A DNA stretch of 64,000 nucleotides from Mesorhizobium sp. Lineage in GTDB: Bacteria; Pseudomonadota; Alphaproteobacteria; Rhizobiales; Rhizobiaceae. The notes under the pieces are model-generated. The model did not search any database. It was not told the DNA's origin and saw nothing but the letters and a program-made list of their open reading frames with translations. The stretch covers positions 1 through 64,000 of the forward strand of contig JAHBYX010000011.1 in the NCBI GenBank assembly GCA_019635735.1, written 5' to 3'. Below are positions 39,682-48,623 of this stretch, in pieces. Positions within the stretch are counted from its first letter, which is position 1. Each line of letters opens with the position of its first letter. A program made the translations under genes and the position numbers.

Positions 39682-40017
39682 ATGCGGAAGATCTCCTGGA
39701 TCAAGGCGGCACTCAAGGACTTCCAAGGCCTTCCACCTTCCGTCCAAGAACGCGTGAAATACGCGCTGGAGATCGCCGCCGCAGGTGAGATGGCCGACAA
39801 CGCGAAGCCCATGAAGGGGTTCGACGCCGGCGTGTTCGAGATATCGGTCGGATATCGCGGAGATGCGTTTCGTACCATTTATGCGATCAAGCTTGGCGAC
39901 GACATCTGGGTTCTTCACGCATTTCAGAAGAAGTCGACGCAAGGGATCAAGACGCCGCAGCGTGAAATCGATCTCGTCAACGAGCGTATCCGCCGGGTCA
40001 AGGAGACATTGAGATGA
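39682..40017 (+). CDS. RelE/HigB-type toxin (Gp49-like, DUF891)
   Basis: 111 residues, basic. Pattern of the phage-derived Gp49-like/HigB family: MRKISWIKAALKDFQGLPPS at the start, DAGVFEISVGYRGDAFRTIY and IWVLHAFQKKSTQGIKTPQR. Family members cleave mRNA on ribosomes. Its stop overlaps the start of the next gene (ATGA), so the toxin precedes the antitoxin as in higBA. It begins 77 bases after mfd. Confidence 0.88.
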   Translation: MRKISWIKAALKDFQGLPPSVQERVKYALEIAAAGEMADNAKPMKGFDAGVFEISVGYRGDAFRTIYAIKLGDDIWVLHAFQKKSTQGIKTPQREIDLVNERIRRVKETLR

Positions 40018-40310
40018 GTGAAGATATTGAATTCGTGCATGGATCGGGAAACGTCTTCTCCGATCTGGGCGACACCGACGCGGAAGCCAAGCAGATGAAG
40101 GCAAAGGTTGCGGCGGAGATCATCGGCGTCTTGAATCGGCGCAGCCTGACTGTCCGACAGGCTGCCCGTGAAGCACGCTGCGATCCGGCGGATATCCAGC
40201 GTATCCGGAATGCAGATCTGTCACGATTCACGCTTGATCGGCTGGTGCGCATCGCCGCGCGTCTAGGTCAGCGTTTCGAGCTTCGCACACTCGGTGGAGA
40301 AGCTGCTTGA
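40014..40310 (+). CDS. HigA-type helix-turn-helix antitoxin
   Basis: 98 residues. A helix-turn-helix of the XRE/HigA type is visible (LTVRQAAREARCDPADIQRI, then SRFTLDRLVRIAARLGQRFE). It overlaps the toxin gene by four bases. It should neutralise the toxin and repress the pair. The acidic N-terminal stretch (MSEDIEFVHGSGNVFSDLGD) is usual for the family. Confidence 0.87.
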   Translation: MSEDIEFVHGSGNVFSDLGDTDAEAKQMKAKVAAEIIGVLNRRSLTVRQAAREARCDPADIQRIRNADLSRFTLDRLVRIAARLGQRFELRTLGGEAA

Positions 40311-40328
40311 GACAGCTCCTTCGACCCC

Positions 40329-41006
40329 TCACTCCGCCGCGAGCTGCCCGCTCGCCTTCATCTCCGCGACCTGCCGGATCGCGTCGGCCAGCACGGCGGT
40401 ATCCTGCGCGCCGGTGATCGCGTATTTGCCTTCGAGGACGAAGAAGGGCACGCCGGTAACGCCCATGCGCTGAGCCTGTTCGATTTCGGCCAGGACGGCG
40501 TCCCTGTCGGCATCGGTGGCGAGCAGCGTGGCGACGGTCGCTTCGTCCATACCGTTCTCGCCGGCAATGCGGGCGAGTTCCGCCTTGTCGCCGATATATT
40601 CGCCCTTTTCGAAATTGGCCGAAAACAGCGCCTTGGTGACCCGGTTCTGTACGCCTTCGCCGGCCGAAGCCGCCCAGCGGATGACGCGGTGTGCGTCAAG
40701 CGTGTTGGCGGCGATTTTGATGTCCTGGAAATGGAAGTCGATGCCTTCGGCGGCACCCAGCGGCACGATGCGGTCGTGGATCTGCTTCAGCTTCTCTTCC
40801 GAACCGAACTTGGCCAGCATATAGGCCTTGCGGTCCTTGCCTTCGGGCGGAATGGTCGGGTCGAGCTGGTAGGGTCGCCAGCGCACGTCGACGTCGACGC
40901 CGGGGAGCGAGGCGACGGCCTTCTCCAGCCGCTTCTGGCCGATGTAGCACCAGGGGCAGACAACATCGGAAATGACGTCGACGCTGACGCTCTGCTTCTC
41001 GGTCAT
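40329..41006 (-). CDS. DsbA family oxidoreductase, FrnE-like
   Basis: 225 residues, no signal peptide. The thioredoxin-fold active site is CPWC (Cys17 and Cys20, in ISDVVCPWCYIGQKRLE), with the helical insertion and the late cis-proline segment GVTGVPFFVLEGKYAITGAQ typical of FrnE. A cytoplasmic thiol-disulfide or 2-hydroxychromene isomerase-like enzyme; substrate unknown. ATG 41006 follows a GAGAGGATT sequence. It lies 20 bases downstream of the YejA-like gene, probably in one transcript. Confidence 0.9.
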   Translation of the reverse strand: MTEKQSVSVDVISDVVCPWCYIGQKRLEKAVASLPGVDVDVRWRPYQLDPTIPPEGKDRKAYMLAKFGSEEKLKQIHDRIVPLGAAEGIDFHFQDIKIAANTLDAHRVIRWAASAGEGVQNRVTKALFSANFEKGEYIGDKAELARIAGENGMDEATVATLLATDADRDAVLAEIEQAQRMGVTGVPFFVLEGKYAITGAQDTAVLADAIRQVAEMKASGQLAAE

Positions 41007-41026
41007 GATCAATCCTCTCGGGAAAT

Positions 41027-42820
41027 TCAGGGTTGGCGCCACCAGGTGGTGAGCTGGTAGCCGGTGAGGGGCGTCTTGTCCGGCCTGCCGATATGGTTCC
41101 AGCGCGCCACCCATTGCTCGGGCTGATGATAGAGCGGAACGACCCAGGCGCCACTCAACAAAACGCGATCATAGGCGCGCACGGCGTCCTCGAAGGCCGG
41201 CCGGTCACGCGCGTTGAGCAGCGCGTCGATCATCGCATCGACCGCCGGCTCGCCGACGCCGGCATAGTTCATCGAGCCTTGCGCGTCCTTCGAGGCGCTG
41301 CCCCAGCGGCCGACCTGTTCGACGCCAGGCGACAGCGACGACGGGTAGAAGTTGAGGATGGCGTCGAAATCCCACGAGATCAGCCGCTGCTGATACTGCG
41401 CGTCGTCGACAGAGCGGAGGTCGAGCCGGATGCCGATGAGCGCCAGAGTCCGCTGCCAGGCGAGCGCAACCGGCTCACCGCCCTTGCTCTTCAGCATGAT
41501 CTCGAAGGCGACCGGCTCGCCGCCGGGCGTCAACAGCGCCGAGCCCTGCCGCTTGTAGCCGGCCCTGGCGAGACGGTCGTAGGCGTTCTTCACGAAGGCG
41601 CGGTCGCGGCCGGATCCGTCCGAGACGGGCGGTTTCCATGTGCCGGCCAAGATGTCGGGATCGACGGCATCGGGGAAAGGGGCGAGCAGCGCCTTTTCCG
41701 CCTCGCTCGCCGGCTTGCCGAAGGAGGACAGCGAGGAATTGTCATAGAAGCTCTTCGTCCGCGTGAAGGACTTGCTGAACAGGTTCTCGTTGACCCATTC
41801 GAAGTCGAGCAGGTCGGCGAGCGCACGGCGCAGCGCCTTGTCGGCGAGGAGCGGCTTGCGCGTGTTGAGGACGAAGCCGAGCATGCCCGACGGAACGCCG
41901 CTCCTGAACGTGTCCTTGACGACCTTGCCTTCGGCGACGGCCGGGAAGCCGTAGTCCTTTGCCCAGCGGCTCGAGTCCGCTTCGATATGGACGTCGATCA
42001 GGCCTTTCTTGAACGCCTCGAACATGGCGTTCTCGTCGCGGAAATAGTTGATGCGGATCTCGTCGTAATTGTTGAAGCCGCGCCGCGACGGCAGGTCCTT
42101 CGCCCAATAGTCGGGATTGCGCTTGAGGACGAGAAGTTCCCCCGGCCGCACGGACGAAACCACGTAGGGACCGGAGCCGACCAGCGGCTTGAGCGAGGAT
42201 TTGCCGAAGGTTTCGGCGTCGGTCGCGTGTTTCGGCAGGATCGGCCAGAGCGCGAGGATGAGCGGCAGTTCCCGGTCCGGCCGGACAAAGGTGAGACGAA
42301 CGCCGTTCGGCGCGACCTTCTCCATCGTTGCGATCTTCTTGACCGTGGTGGCATAGCGCGGCCAGCCCTTGTCGCGCAGCAATTCGAGGCTGAAGATGAC
42401 ATCGTCGGGCGTCACCGGCTGGCCGTCGGAGAACTTCGCCCGCTCGTCGAGCTGGAACTCGACGAAGGTCCGGTCGGCGTCGGTCTCGACCGACTTCGCC
42501 AGAAGCGGATACATCGAGAACGGCTCGTCGGCGGAACGCTGCATCAGCGAATCGAAGACATTGTAGCCGCGCTGCAGGTCGACGATACCGGAGGCACCCT
42601 GTCCCTGGACGATGAACGGGTTCAGGCTGTCGAACGTGCCCTGGATGGCATAGTTGATCGCGCCCCCTTTCGGGGCATCCGGATTTGCATAGGGGAAATG
42701 GTCGAAATCGGCCGGCAGCGCCGGCTCGCCATGCATGGCGATGCCGTGCGACGGCTGTGCGAATGCGGCTCCTGCAAGCGAGAGACAGACCGCGACGGCG
42801 ATGGAAAGTGTGCGCAACAT
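41027..42820 (-). CDS. YejA-like extracellular solute-binding protein (family 5)
   Basis: 597 residues. Signal peptide MLRTLSIAVAVCLSLAGAAF ending at Ala-Gln; then HGIAMHGEPALPADFDHFPY and NPDAPKGG, the start typical of YejA proteins that bind microcin C-like peptides. The family 5 core is present (LTFVRPDRELP..., VGSGPYVVSSVRPGE). The ATG at 42820 exposes the signal peptide. No yejB, yejE or yejF permease or ATPase gene lies beside it; it is followed by the FrnE-like gene, so its transporter partner must be encoded elsewhere. Confidence 0.92.
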   Translation of the reverse strand: MLRTLSIAVAVCLSLAGAAFAQPSHGIAMHGEPALPADFDHFPYANPDAPKGGAINYAIQGTFDSLNPFIVQGQGASGIVDLQRGYNVFDSLMQRSADEPFSMYPLLAKSVETDADRTFVEFQLDERAKFSDGQPVTPDDVIFSLELLRDKGWPRYATTVKKIATMEKVAPNGVRLTFVRPDRELPLILALWPILPKHATDAETFGKSSLKPLVGSGPYVVSSVRPGELLVLKRNPDYWAKDLPSRRGFNNYDEIRINYFRDENAMFEAFKKGLIDVHIEADSSRWAKDYGFPAVAEGKVVKDTFRSGVPSGMLGFVLNTRKPLLADKALRRALADLLDFEWVNENLFSKSFTRTKSFYDNSSLSSFGKPASEAEKALLAPFPDAVDPDILAGTWKPPVSDGSGRDRAFVKNAYDRLARAGYKRQGSALLTPGGEPVAFEIMLKSKGGEPVALAWQRTLALIGIRLDLRSVDDAQYQQRLISWDFDAILNFYPSSLSPGVEQVGRWGSASKDAQGSMNYAGVGEPAVDAMIDALLNARDRPAFEDAVRAYDRVLLSGAWVVPLYHQPEQWVARWNHIGRPDKTPLTGYQLTTWWRQP

Positions 42821-43061
42821 CAGATCAATCCCTCCATCGCCCAAAGGTCCGCCGCTCGAATCGCCGAAGCGGTCTAGCATGTGATCGCAAGCCTTCGCCA
42901 AGCTGTCCAAACCCGTCGCGCAAATGTGTTTCGCGCTGGATTCCGCCGGCCATGCGGTGTAACAGGCGCGCACAAGTCATCCTGTTGCCTCATTTGGGCA
43001 ACAATGAGCGTCGCAACGCTCCGTCATTGCGGGCACGGTTTCGTCTGAGAGGAAATATTTG

Positions 43062-43697
43062 ATGAGCAGCAAAGCTACTCGCATCTCGGTCATGGCGGTG
43101 AGCCTCCTGGGCCTCGCCGCGGCGAGCGTGCCTTCGGCCTTTGCCCAGCAGGCCCCCGCCGCCGGACCGGGCGGAATGCCGCGCGGCTGGTTCAAGGTCT
43201 GCGGCAAGGAGCAGGACTTCGACATCTGCAACGTGCAGAATCAGGTACTTGCCCAGACCGGACAGATGCTGACCGCCGTGCAGCTGGCCGAATTCAAGGG
43301 CAAGGTCAATCGCCGCGCGCTCCAGGTTTCGGTCCCCGTCGGCCGCCTGCTTCCTGCCGGCGTGACGATGCAGATCGACGGCAACAAGCCGACCAAGCTC
43401 GAATACACGACCTGCTTCCAGGACCGCTGCGTCGCCGACGCGCCGCTCACCGACGCCATCGTGGCGGCGCTGAAGAAGGGCACGGACCTGACGCTCACCA
43501 CCTACAATTTCCAGAACCAGCCGAACCCGATCAAGGTGTCTCTGCAGGGCTTCACCGGCGCCTATGACGGCGAGCCGCTGCAGCAGGGCGACATGGCCGA
43601 GCGCCAGAAGGCGGCCGAGGAATACATCCAGCGCAACCAGCAGAAGCTCGCCGAGCAGCTCAAGGCAGCGCAGGAAAAGGCCAAGGCCGGCAACTGA
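43062..43697 (+). CDS. Invasion-associated locus B (IalB) family exported protein
   Basis: 211 residues. Signal peptide about residues 1-30 (SVMAVSLLGLAAASVPSAFA), then the IalB core with cysteine pairs (WFKVCGKEQDFDICNVQNQV and YTTCFQDRCVADAPL). A C-terminal helical extension rich in Gln, Lys and Ala follows (QRNQQKLAEQLKAAQEKAKA). The family is named after a Bartonella erythrocyte-invasion locus but is widespread in rhizobia with no known role there. ATG 43062 after AGAGGA; a TTG three bases earlier is an alternative. A terminator follows. Confidence 0.88.
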   Translation: MSSKATRISVMAVSLLGLAAASVPSAFAQQAPAAGPGGMPRGWFKVCGKEQDFDICNVQNQVLAQTGQMLTAVQLAEFKGKVNRRALQVSVPVGRLLPAGVTMQIDGNKPTKLEYTTCFQDRCVADAPLTDAIVAALKKGTDLTLTTYNFQNQPNPIKVSLQGFTGAYDGEPLQQGDMAERQKAAEEYIQRNQQKLAEQLKAAQEKAKAGN

Positions 43698-43722
43698 GTT
43701 CTAATATCCGTCGATATGCGAG

Positions 43723-43744
43723 CGGGGCCGAGAGGCCCCGTTTT
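43723..43744 (+). terminator. Rho-independent terminator of the IalB-family gene
   Basis: Stem CGGGGCC (43723-43729), loop GAGA, GGCCCCG (43734-43740), followed by TTTTGCTTT on the plus strand, 26 bases after the stop codon. Confidence 0.8.
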
Positions 43745-43770
43745 GCTTTCTGGCCCTCCGATCATTGGCG

Positions 43771-43884
43771 TCGTCCTCGGGGCATGATCCGAGGATCTGC
43801 GACCTTGCCAAGCAACTGAGAGCGTTACCTCTCTAGGCAATGTCCAGCGTCGGTAGATTCTCGGGACAAGCGCGAGAATGACGA
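43771..43884. repeat. Long inverted repeat element, family C, decayed copy 2
   Basis: The right arm (43855-43884, AGATTCTCGGGACAAGCGCG onward) differs from the corresponding arm at 11837-11865 at about three positions, including the adjoining GGTAGAT; the left arm is more decayed with a short deletion. It lies between the converging IalB and hspQ genes. Confidence 0.65.
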
Positions 43885-43945
43885 TCTGAGTGTCGACGCG
43901 TCACATTTCAAGGCTAATGCGCTTAAGTATCCGGTGTTGTCCGGC

Positions 43946-44278
43946 TCAGTGCCGCGCGGTGCGCTTGCGCTCGTAGCGGCCGTCTGGCAGGGCGTCGAAC
44001 ATCTCGCCTACCTGCGCGTGGCGCACCGGTTCGCCGGTTTCGTCGGGCAGGAGGTTCTGCTCCGAAACGTAGGCAACGTATTCGGTCTCGGCGTTCTCGG
44101 CCAGCAGATGATAGAACGGCTGGTCCTTGCGCGGCCTTACCTGCGCGGGGATCGCCTCATACCATTCCTCCGAGTTGGCGAACTCCGGATCGACGTCGAA
44201 GATGACGCCGCGGAACGGAAAGATCCGGTGCCGCACGACCTGGCCGATCTGGAATTTCGCCTGACGGATCTGGCCCAT
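43946..44278 (-). CDS. hspQ: Heat shock protein HspQ
   Basis: 110 residues. HspQ/YccV family, known as hemimethylated-DNA-binding protein and as an enhancer of Lon proteolysis. Typical pattern: FQIGQVVRHRIFPFRGVIFD, VDPEFANSEEWYEAIP, KDQPFYHLLAENAETEYVAY, SEQNLLPDETGEPVRHAQV. Divergent from the AEC transporter gene, 97 bases apart. No heat-shock promoter was identified by eye. Confidence 0.94.
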   Translation of the reverse strand: MGQIRQAKFQIGQVVRHRIFPFRGVIFDVDPEFANSEEWYEAIPAQVRPRKDQPFYHLLAENAETEYVAYVSEQNLLPDETGEPVRHAQVGEMFDALPDGRYERKRTARH

Positions 44279-44375
44279 AGCTTACCTCTTTGGTCCTATT
44301 TGGCGCAGGAACGGTTGGGATTCAATGGCGCTGGCGCTTGACGCGCCGTGACGCGCCACGATAGCGCGAACGCCC

Positions 44376-45341
44376 ATGTATGACGTCTTCGGCCTCGTCC
44401 TGCCGTTCTTCGGACTGATCTTCCTCGGCTTCGTGGTGGCGCGCATCACGCGCCAGCCGCTGGAGGCGCTCGGATGGATGAACACGTTCATTATCTACGT
44501 GGCGCTGCCGGCGCTGTTCTTCCAGCTTCTCTCCAAGACCCCGATCGAACGGCTGACCGAGTGGAGCTACATCTTCGGCGCGGTCGTATCGACCTACGCC
44601 GTGTTTTCGCTGATGTTCGTCGGGTCGATGCTGACGAGCCGCAACATCGCCGAATCGACGATCAAGGGACTGGCTTCCGCCTACGGCAACATAGGCTACA
44701 TGGGACCGGGTCTGGCGCTGCTCGCCTTCGGCGAGGAGGCGGCGGTGCCGGTCGCGCTGATCTTCTGCTTCGAGAACATCATCCATTTCGCGGTCGCGCC
44801 GATGATGATGGCGCTGTCCGGGGGGGAGAAGCGCGCGCCGGCCGCGCTCGCCGTCGATGTCTTGAAGAAGATCGCGCTGCACCCTTTCATCATCGCTACG
44901 GCGGTCGGCGTGCTGGCGGCTGCGTTGCACTTCAGGGCACCGGTGCCGGTCGACCGCCTGCTCGAAACGCTGGCGCGCGCGGCGGCCCCTTGCGCGCTGT
45001 TTGCCATGGGCGTGACGCTGGCGCTGCGCCCGCTCAAGCGGGTGCCGAAGGAGCTCGGCTTCATCGCCGCGCTCAAGCTCGTCGTCCACCCGGTGCTGTG
45101 CTACGTCGTGCTGTCGGCGGTCGGCGATTTCGATCCGGTGTGGGTATATGCCGCCGTTCTGCTTGCCGCACTCCCGACCGCAACCAATGTCTTCGTCATC
45201 GCCCAGCAATACGGGGTGTGGGTCGAACGCGCATCCGCCAGCATCCTTCTGACCACGCTGCTGTCGGTCGGCACGGTGACGGGCCTGCTTTACCTGATCA
45301 AGACCGGCGCGTTACCGCCGGACCTGTTTCCTCCAGCCTGA
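44376..45341 (+). CDS. AEC family (auxin efflux carrier-like) transporter
   Basis: 321 residues with ten membrane segments. Starts MYDVFGLVLPFFGLIFLGFV, has the first-half crossover region ASAYGNIGYMGPGLALLAFG and the second-half ALPTATNVFVIAQQYGVWVE, both typical of the AEC family. Carriers of this family export or import organic acids; substrate unknown. Overlaps the converging hydroxylase gene by 30 bases. Confidence 0.92.
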   Translation: MYDVFGLVLPFFGLIFLGFVVARITRQPLEALGWMNTFIIYVALPALFFQLLSKTPIERLTEWSYIFGAVVSTYAVFSLMFVGSMLTSRNIAESTIKGLASAYGNIGYMGPGLALLAFGEEAAVPVALIFCFENIIHFAVAPMMMALSGGEKRAPAALAVDVLKKIALHPFIIATAVGVLAAALHFRAPVPVDRLLETLARAAAPCALFAMGVTLALRPLKRVPKELGFIAALKLVVHPVLCYVVLSAVGDFDPVWVYAAVLLAALPTATNVFVIAQQYGVWVERASASILLTTLLSVGTVTGLLYLIKTGALPPDLFPPA

Positions 45342-46523
45342 GGCGATCCGCGCGAAGCCGCTGCCGGGCTGCATGCCCTCGCGCATGACGAATTCGCGCA
45401 GCGGCGAAATGCCGGCCATAAGCCCGAGCCCCGCGCTGCGGACAATCTGGGCGGGCAGGAGATCGGACAGCAGCGCCATGTTGAGCGAATTGACCGCGGT
45501 CTGCCGCGCCAAGACGTCGAGCCGGCGGGCGGAGCGGTAGGCCGACAGCGCCCGCTCCGAACCCGGATCGTCGCGATGCGACAGCGCGACATCGACGAGG
45601 TCGGCGACGTCGCGAATGCCGAGATTCATGCCCTGTGCGCCGATGGGCGGAAAGACATGCGCGGCCTCGCCGACGAGCGCCACCCGGTTCGCGGCCATGG
45701 TGGAGGGGAGGAGCGCCGACATCGGATAGATCTGCCGCCCGGGCTCGACCTCCACTTTGCCCAGTATGGACTGCATGCGCTCTTCTATACGCGCGGAAAG
45801 CTCGGCGGCGTCGAGTGCAGCCAGTTCGACCGCCATCTGCGGCGAGACGAGCCAGACCAGGCTCGATCGGTCGCCGGGCAGGGGCACCTGGGTGCAGGGG
45901 CCGGTCTCGGTGTGGAACTCGGTCGAGACGAAGCCGTGGGGGCGCGAATGCGCGAAATTGAGGACCAGCGCGGATTGCGGGTAATCGCGCTTCGCCACGG
46001 AAATGCCGGCCGCCTCGCGCGCGGGCGACATGCGCCCGTCGGCTGCGACGGCAAGACTTGCGGAAAGCACCTTGCCGTCGGGCAGCACGGCGCGTGCGCG
46101 ATCATCGCCAAGGCGCCACTCGGCGACCATCGCATCGACGCGGACGATGCGCGGTTCGACTTGGAGGGCTTCCTTCAGGATCCGGAGGAGGACCGAGTTC
46201 GGGATGTTGACCCCGAACCTGCCGGTTCCGATCTCGGCGGCGCGGAAGGTCACAGGCGCACTGCGGACAAGGCGCTGGGTGGCGTCGATGATCCGCATCA
46301 CTTCGAGGGGGGCGGTCTCTTCGGGCGAAAAGGGCGGGAGGCCGAGTTTTTCCAGATAGTCCAGAGCCGGCATCATCAACGCCGTGGTGCGCCGGTCGTC
46401 GCCGTTGGGCTGCGGACCGACGAGCGCGACGGCAAAGCCTTGCCGCGCCAGTGCGATGGCGGCGATCGAACCGACCGGTCCGGCTCCCGCAACGATGACG
46501 TCAAATTCGTTCTCTGTGGACAT
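45312..46523 (-). CDS. UbiH/UbiF family FAD-dependent hydroxylase
   Basis: 403 residues. Dinucleotide-binding GAGPVGSIAAIALARQG near the start; the DG motif region LAVAADGRMSPAREAAG; and GEAAHVFPPIGAQGMNLGIR, the FAD-binding signature of ubiquinone hydroxylases. It should hydroxylate the ubiquinone ring. Which carbon cannot be decided: alphaproteobacteria use UbiH, UbiF, UbiL and UbiM types of overlapping specificity. The gene stands alone, convergent with the AEC carrier. Confidence 0.9.
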   Translation of the reverse strand: MSTENEFDVIVAGAGPVGSIAAIALARQGFAVALVGPQPNGDDRRTTALMMPALDYLEKLGLPPFSPEETAPLEVMRIIDATQRLVRSAPVTFRAAEIGTGRFGVNIPNSVLLRILKEALQVEPRIVRVDAMVAEWRLGDDRARAVLPDGKVLSASLAVAADGRMSPAREAAGISVAKRDYPQSALVLNFAHSRPHGFVSTEFHTETGPCTQVPLPGDRSSLVWLVSPQMAVELAALDAAELSARIEERMQSILGKVEVEPGRQIYPMSALLPSTMAANRVALVGEAAHVFPPIGAQGMNLGIRDVADLVDVALSHRDDPGSERALSAYRSARRLDVLARQTAVNSLNMALLSDLLPAQIVRSAGLGLMAGISPLREFVMREGMQPGSGFARIASGWRKQVRR

Positions 46524-46795
46524 GTTCGCGCCCGACGCTGTTTCCTCAGTCTTCGATCATCCACGGCAATATTGCCAGCGCACATAGTGGCGCAGGGACG
46601 GCAGGGAAGTCGGACAGGCTGTGCAATCGCTCCTTACCGCTTGTGCCAAATCGATGCCTGCCTGTATCTTCCGCGTGAAATGGAGGGATCGGGCGTGAGC
46701 TGGGATGGGGAGTATCGAGCCTCCGAGGGATCGGCACGAGAGGATGCCGATGGGATTCTGCCCCGGGCGGCGGAGCGCAGCCGGACCTTCGCGCG

Positions 46796-47521
46796 GTGAG
46801 GAAGCCAACCAAAGTCACATGGCCCCAGGCGAGGGCCTTTTCCGTCCATCTGTTCACCGCCTCCGGCTCGTTCCTCGCCTTCGTCTCGCTGGTCGCGGCG
46901 AGCGAGGAGCGCTGGACGGCAATGTTCTGGTGGCTCGGTCTCGCGCTGCTGGTCGACGGGATCGACGGGCCGGTGGCGCGCAAACTGCAGGTGAAGGAGA
47001 TCCTTCCCACCTGGTCGGGCGAACTGCTCGACAACATCATCGACTACGTCACCTACGTGCTCATCCCGGCCTTTGCGCTCTATCAGCGCGGTTTCATGGG
47101 CGAGAACCTGTCGTTCATCTCGGCCGCCATCATCGTCGTATCGAGCGCGATCTACTATGCCGACACCGGGATGAAGACGAAGGAGAACTTCTTCAAGGGC
47201 TTCCCGGTCGTCTGGAACATGGTGGTGTTCACGCTGTTCGTCATCGAACCGGGCGAGTGGGTGTCGTTCGCGGTGGTTGTGGTGGCGGGCATCCTGACCT
47301 TCGTGCCGGTGAATTTCCTTCATCCGGTGCGCGTCGTGCGGCTGAGGTGGCTGAACCTGCCGATCACGCTGCTGTGGTGCGCGTTCGGGGCGATCGCACT
47401 CGTGCAACAGATGGAAGCCTTCGACTGGGTGAAGATCGGCATCGCCGTCACCGGCGTCTACCTTTTCGTGATCGGCGGCATCATGCAGTTTTTTCCGAAA
47501 CTCGGCGCAGCAAGGACCTGA
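46796..47521 (+). CDS. pcs: Phosphatidylcholine synthase (Pcs)
   Basis: 241 residues, the family length. Condenses CDP-diacylglycerol with choline to give phosphatidylcholine in the inner membrane. Eight hydrophobic segments; the CDP-alcohol phosphotransferase motif is in LVDGIDGPVARKL and the following GELLDNIIDY with its aspartates. The start is GTG 46796 (MRKPTKVTWPQARAFSVHLF), since no in-frame ATG gives a plausible N-terminus. A quinone oxidoreductase gene follows after two bases. Presence of pcs is typical of Rhizobiales. Confidence 0.96.
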   Translation: MRKPTKVTWPQARAFSVHLFTASGSFLAFVSLVAASEERWTAMFWWLGLALLVDGIDGPVARKLQVKEILPTWSGELLDNIIDYVTYVLIPAFALYQRGFMGENLSFISAAIIVVSSAIYYADTGMKTKENFFKGFPVVWNMVVFTLFVIEPGEWVSFAVVVVAGILTFVPVNFLHPVRVVRLRWLNLPITLLWCAFGAIALVQQMEAFDWVKIGIAVTGVYLFVIGGIMQFFPKLGAART

Positions 47522-47523
47522 CG

Positions 47524-48501
47524 ATGACCAAGGCAATCCGCGTCCACCAGACGGGCGGACCCGAAATGATGAAGTGGGAGGAGATTCCCGACCCGGTTGC
47601 CAAGCCTGGCGAGGCGGTGATCCACCAGACCGCGATCGGCCTCAATTTCCTCGACTGCTACTACCGTTCGGGCCTCTATCCGTCGCCGATGGGCATGCCC
47701 CTCATTCCGGGCAGCGAGGGCGCGGGAATCGTCACGTCGCTGGGCGAGGGCGTCACCGGCCTCAAGGTCGGCGACCGCGTCGCCTATGCGGGTCCGATCG
47801 GCGGCTATGCGCTGGACAGGTCGATCGCCGCCGATCGTCTGGTGAAGCTCCCCGACGGGGTCAGCGACCGCCAGGCAGCGGCAATGATGTTGAAGGGAAT
47901 GACCGCCTCGTTCCTGCTGAGACGCACGTTCAAGGTGAAGCCGGGCGACACGATCCTCTTCCACGCGGCTGCCGGCGGCGTCGGCCTGATTGCCGGCCAG
48001 TGGGCGAAGCATCTGGGCGCAACGGTGATCGGAACGGCGGGGTCGGACGACAAGGTCGAGCTTGCGAAGGCTCACGGCTACGACCACGTCATCAACTACC
48101 GCAAGCGCAACTTCGTCGAGGACGTTCGCGAGATCACCGGCGGCAGGATGTGCGACGTGGTCTATGATTCCGTCGGCGTAGACACCTACATGGGCTCGCT
48201 GGACTGCCTGAGGCCGATGGGGATGTTCGTGGCGTTCGGGCAGTCGTCCGGTCCGATCCCGCCCTTCAACCTCGCCCTTCTGGCGCAGAAGGGATCACTC
48301 TACGCGACGCGTCCGACCCTGTTCGTCTACATCGCGAAACGCGCGGACCTGGAAGAGATCGCCGGGTCGCTGATGGATGTCGTGGCCAGCGGCGTGGTCA
48401 AGATCGATATCAACCAGACTTACGCCCTTGCCGACGCGGCCATGGCGCATTCGGACCTCGAGGCGCGCAGGACGACCGGCGCGACGGTCTTCATTCCCTG
48501 A
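47524..48501 (+). CDS. qor: Quinone oxidoreductase (zeta-crystallin type)
   Basis: 325 residues. Medium-chain dehydrogenase/reductase of the QOR group, without zinc ligands. Starts MTKAIRVHQTGGPEMMKWEE; the NADPH-binding motif is AAAGGVGLIAGQWAKHLGAT and GSEGAGIVTSLGEGV precedes it. Likely reduces quinones with NADPH. It begins two bases after pcs; the pairing suggests one transcript with no evident functional link. Confidence 0.93.
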   Translation: MTKAIRVHQTGGPEMMKWEEIPDPVAKPGEAVIHQTAIGLNFLDCYYRSGLYPSPMGMPLIPGSEGAGIVTSLGEGVTGLKVGDRVAYAGPIGGYALDRSIAADRLVKLPDGVSDRQAAAMMLKGMTASFLLRRTFKVKPGDTILFHAAAGGVGLIAGQWAKHLGATVIGTAGSDDKVELAKAHGYDHVINYRKRNFVEDVREITGGRMCDVVYDSVGVDTYMGSLDCLRPMGMFVAFGQSSGPIPPFNLALLAQKGSLYATRPTLFVYIAKRADLEEIAGSLMDVVASGVVKIDINQTYALADAAMAHSDLEARRTTGATVFIP

Positions 48502-48550
48502 AGTCTGCCTGCAATCCGCGCAGGATATGTTGAAGCACTTTCAATGTGCA

Positions 48551-48565
48551 AAACGCTTTGCGTTT
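48551..48565. promoter_or_regulatory. Possible operator upstream of the nucleoside ABC operon
   Basis: The 15-base inverted repeat AAACGC-TTT-GCGTTT lies 59 bases before the start of the ATPase gene, in its promoter region. Odd-centred CG-containing dyads like this are typical of LacI/GntR-type operators. No adjacent regulator gene was found, so this is tentative. Confidence 0.35.
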
Positions 48566-48623
48566 GATTGTCCCGCCGCCTACGATCCATTCGGGAACAC
48601 GAACGAGCTGGAAAAATCAGCGC

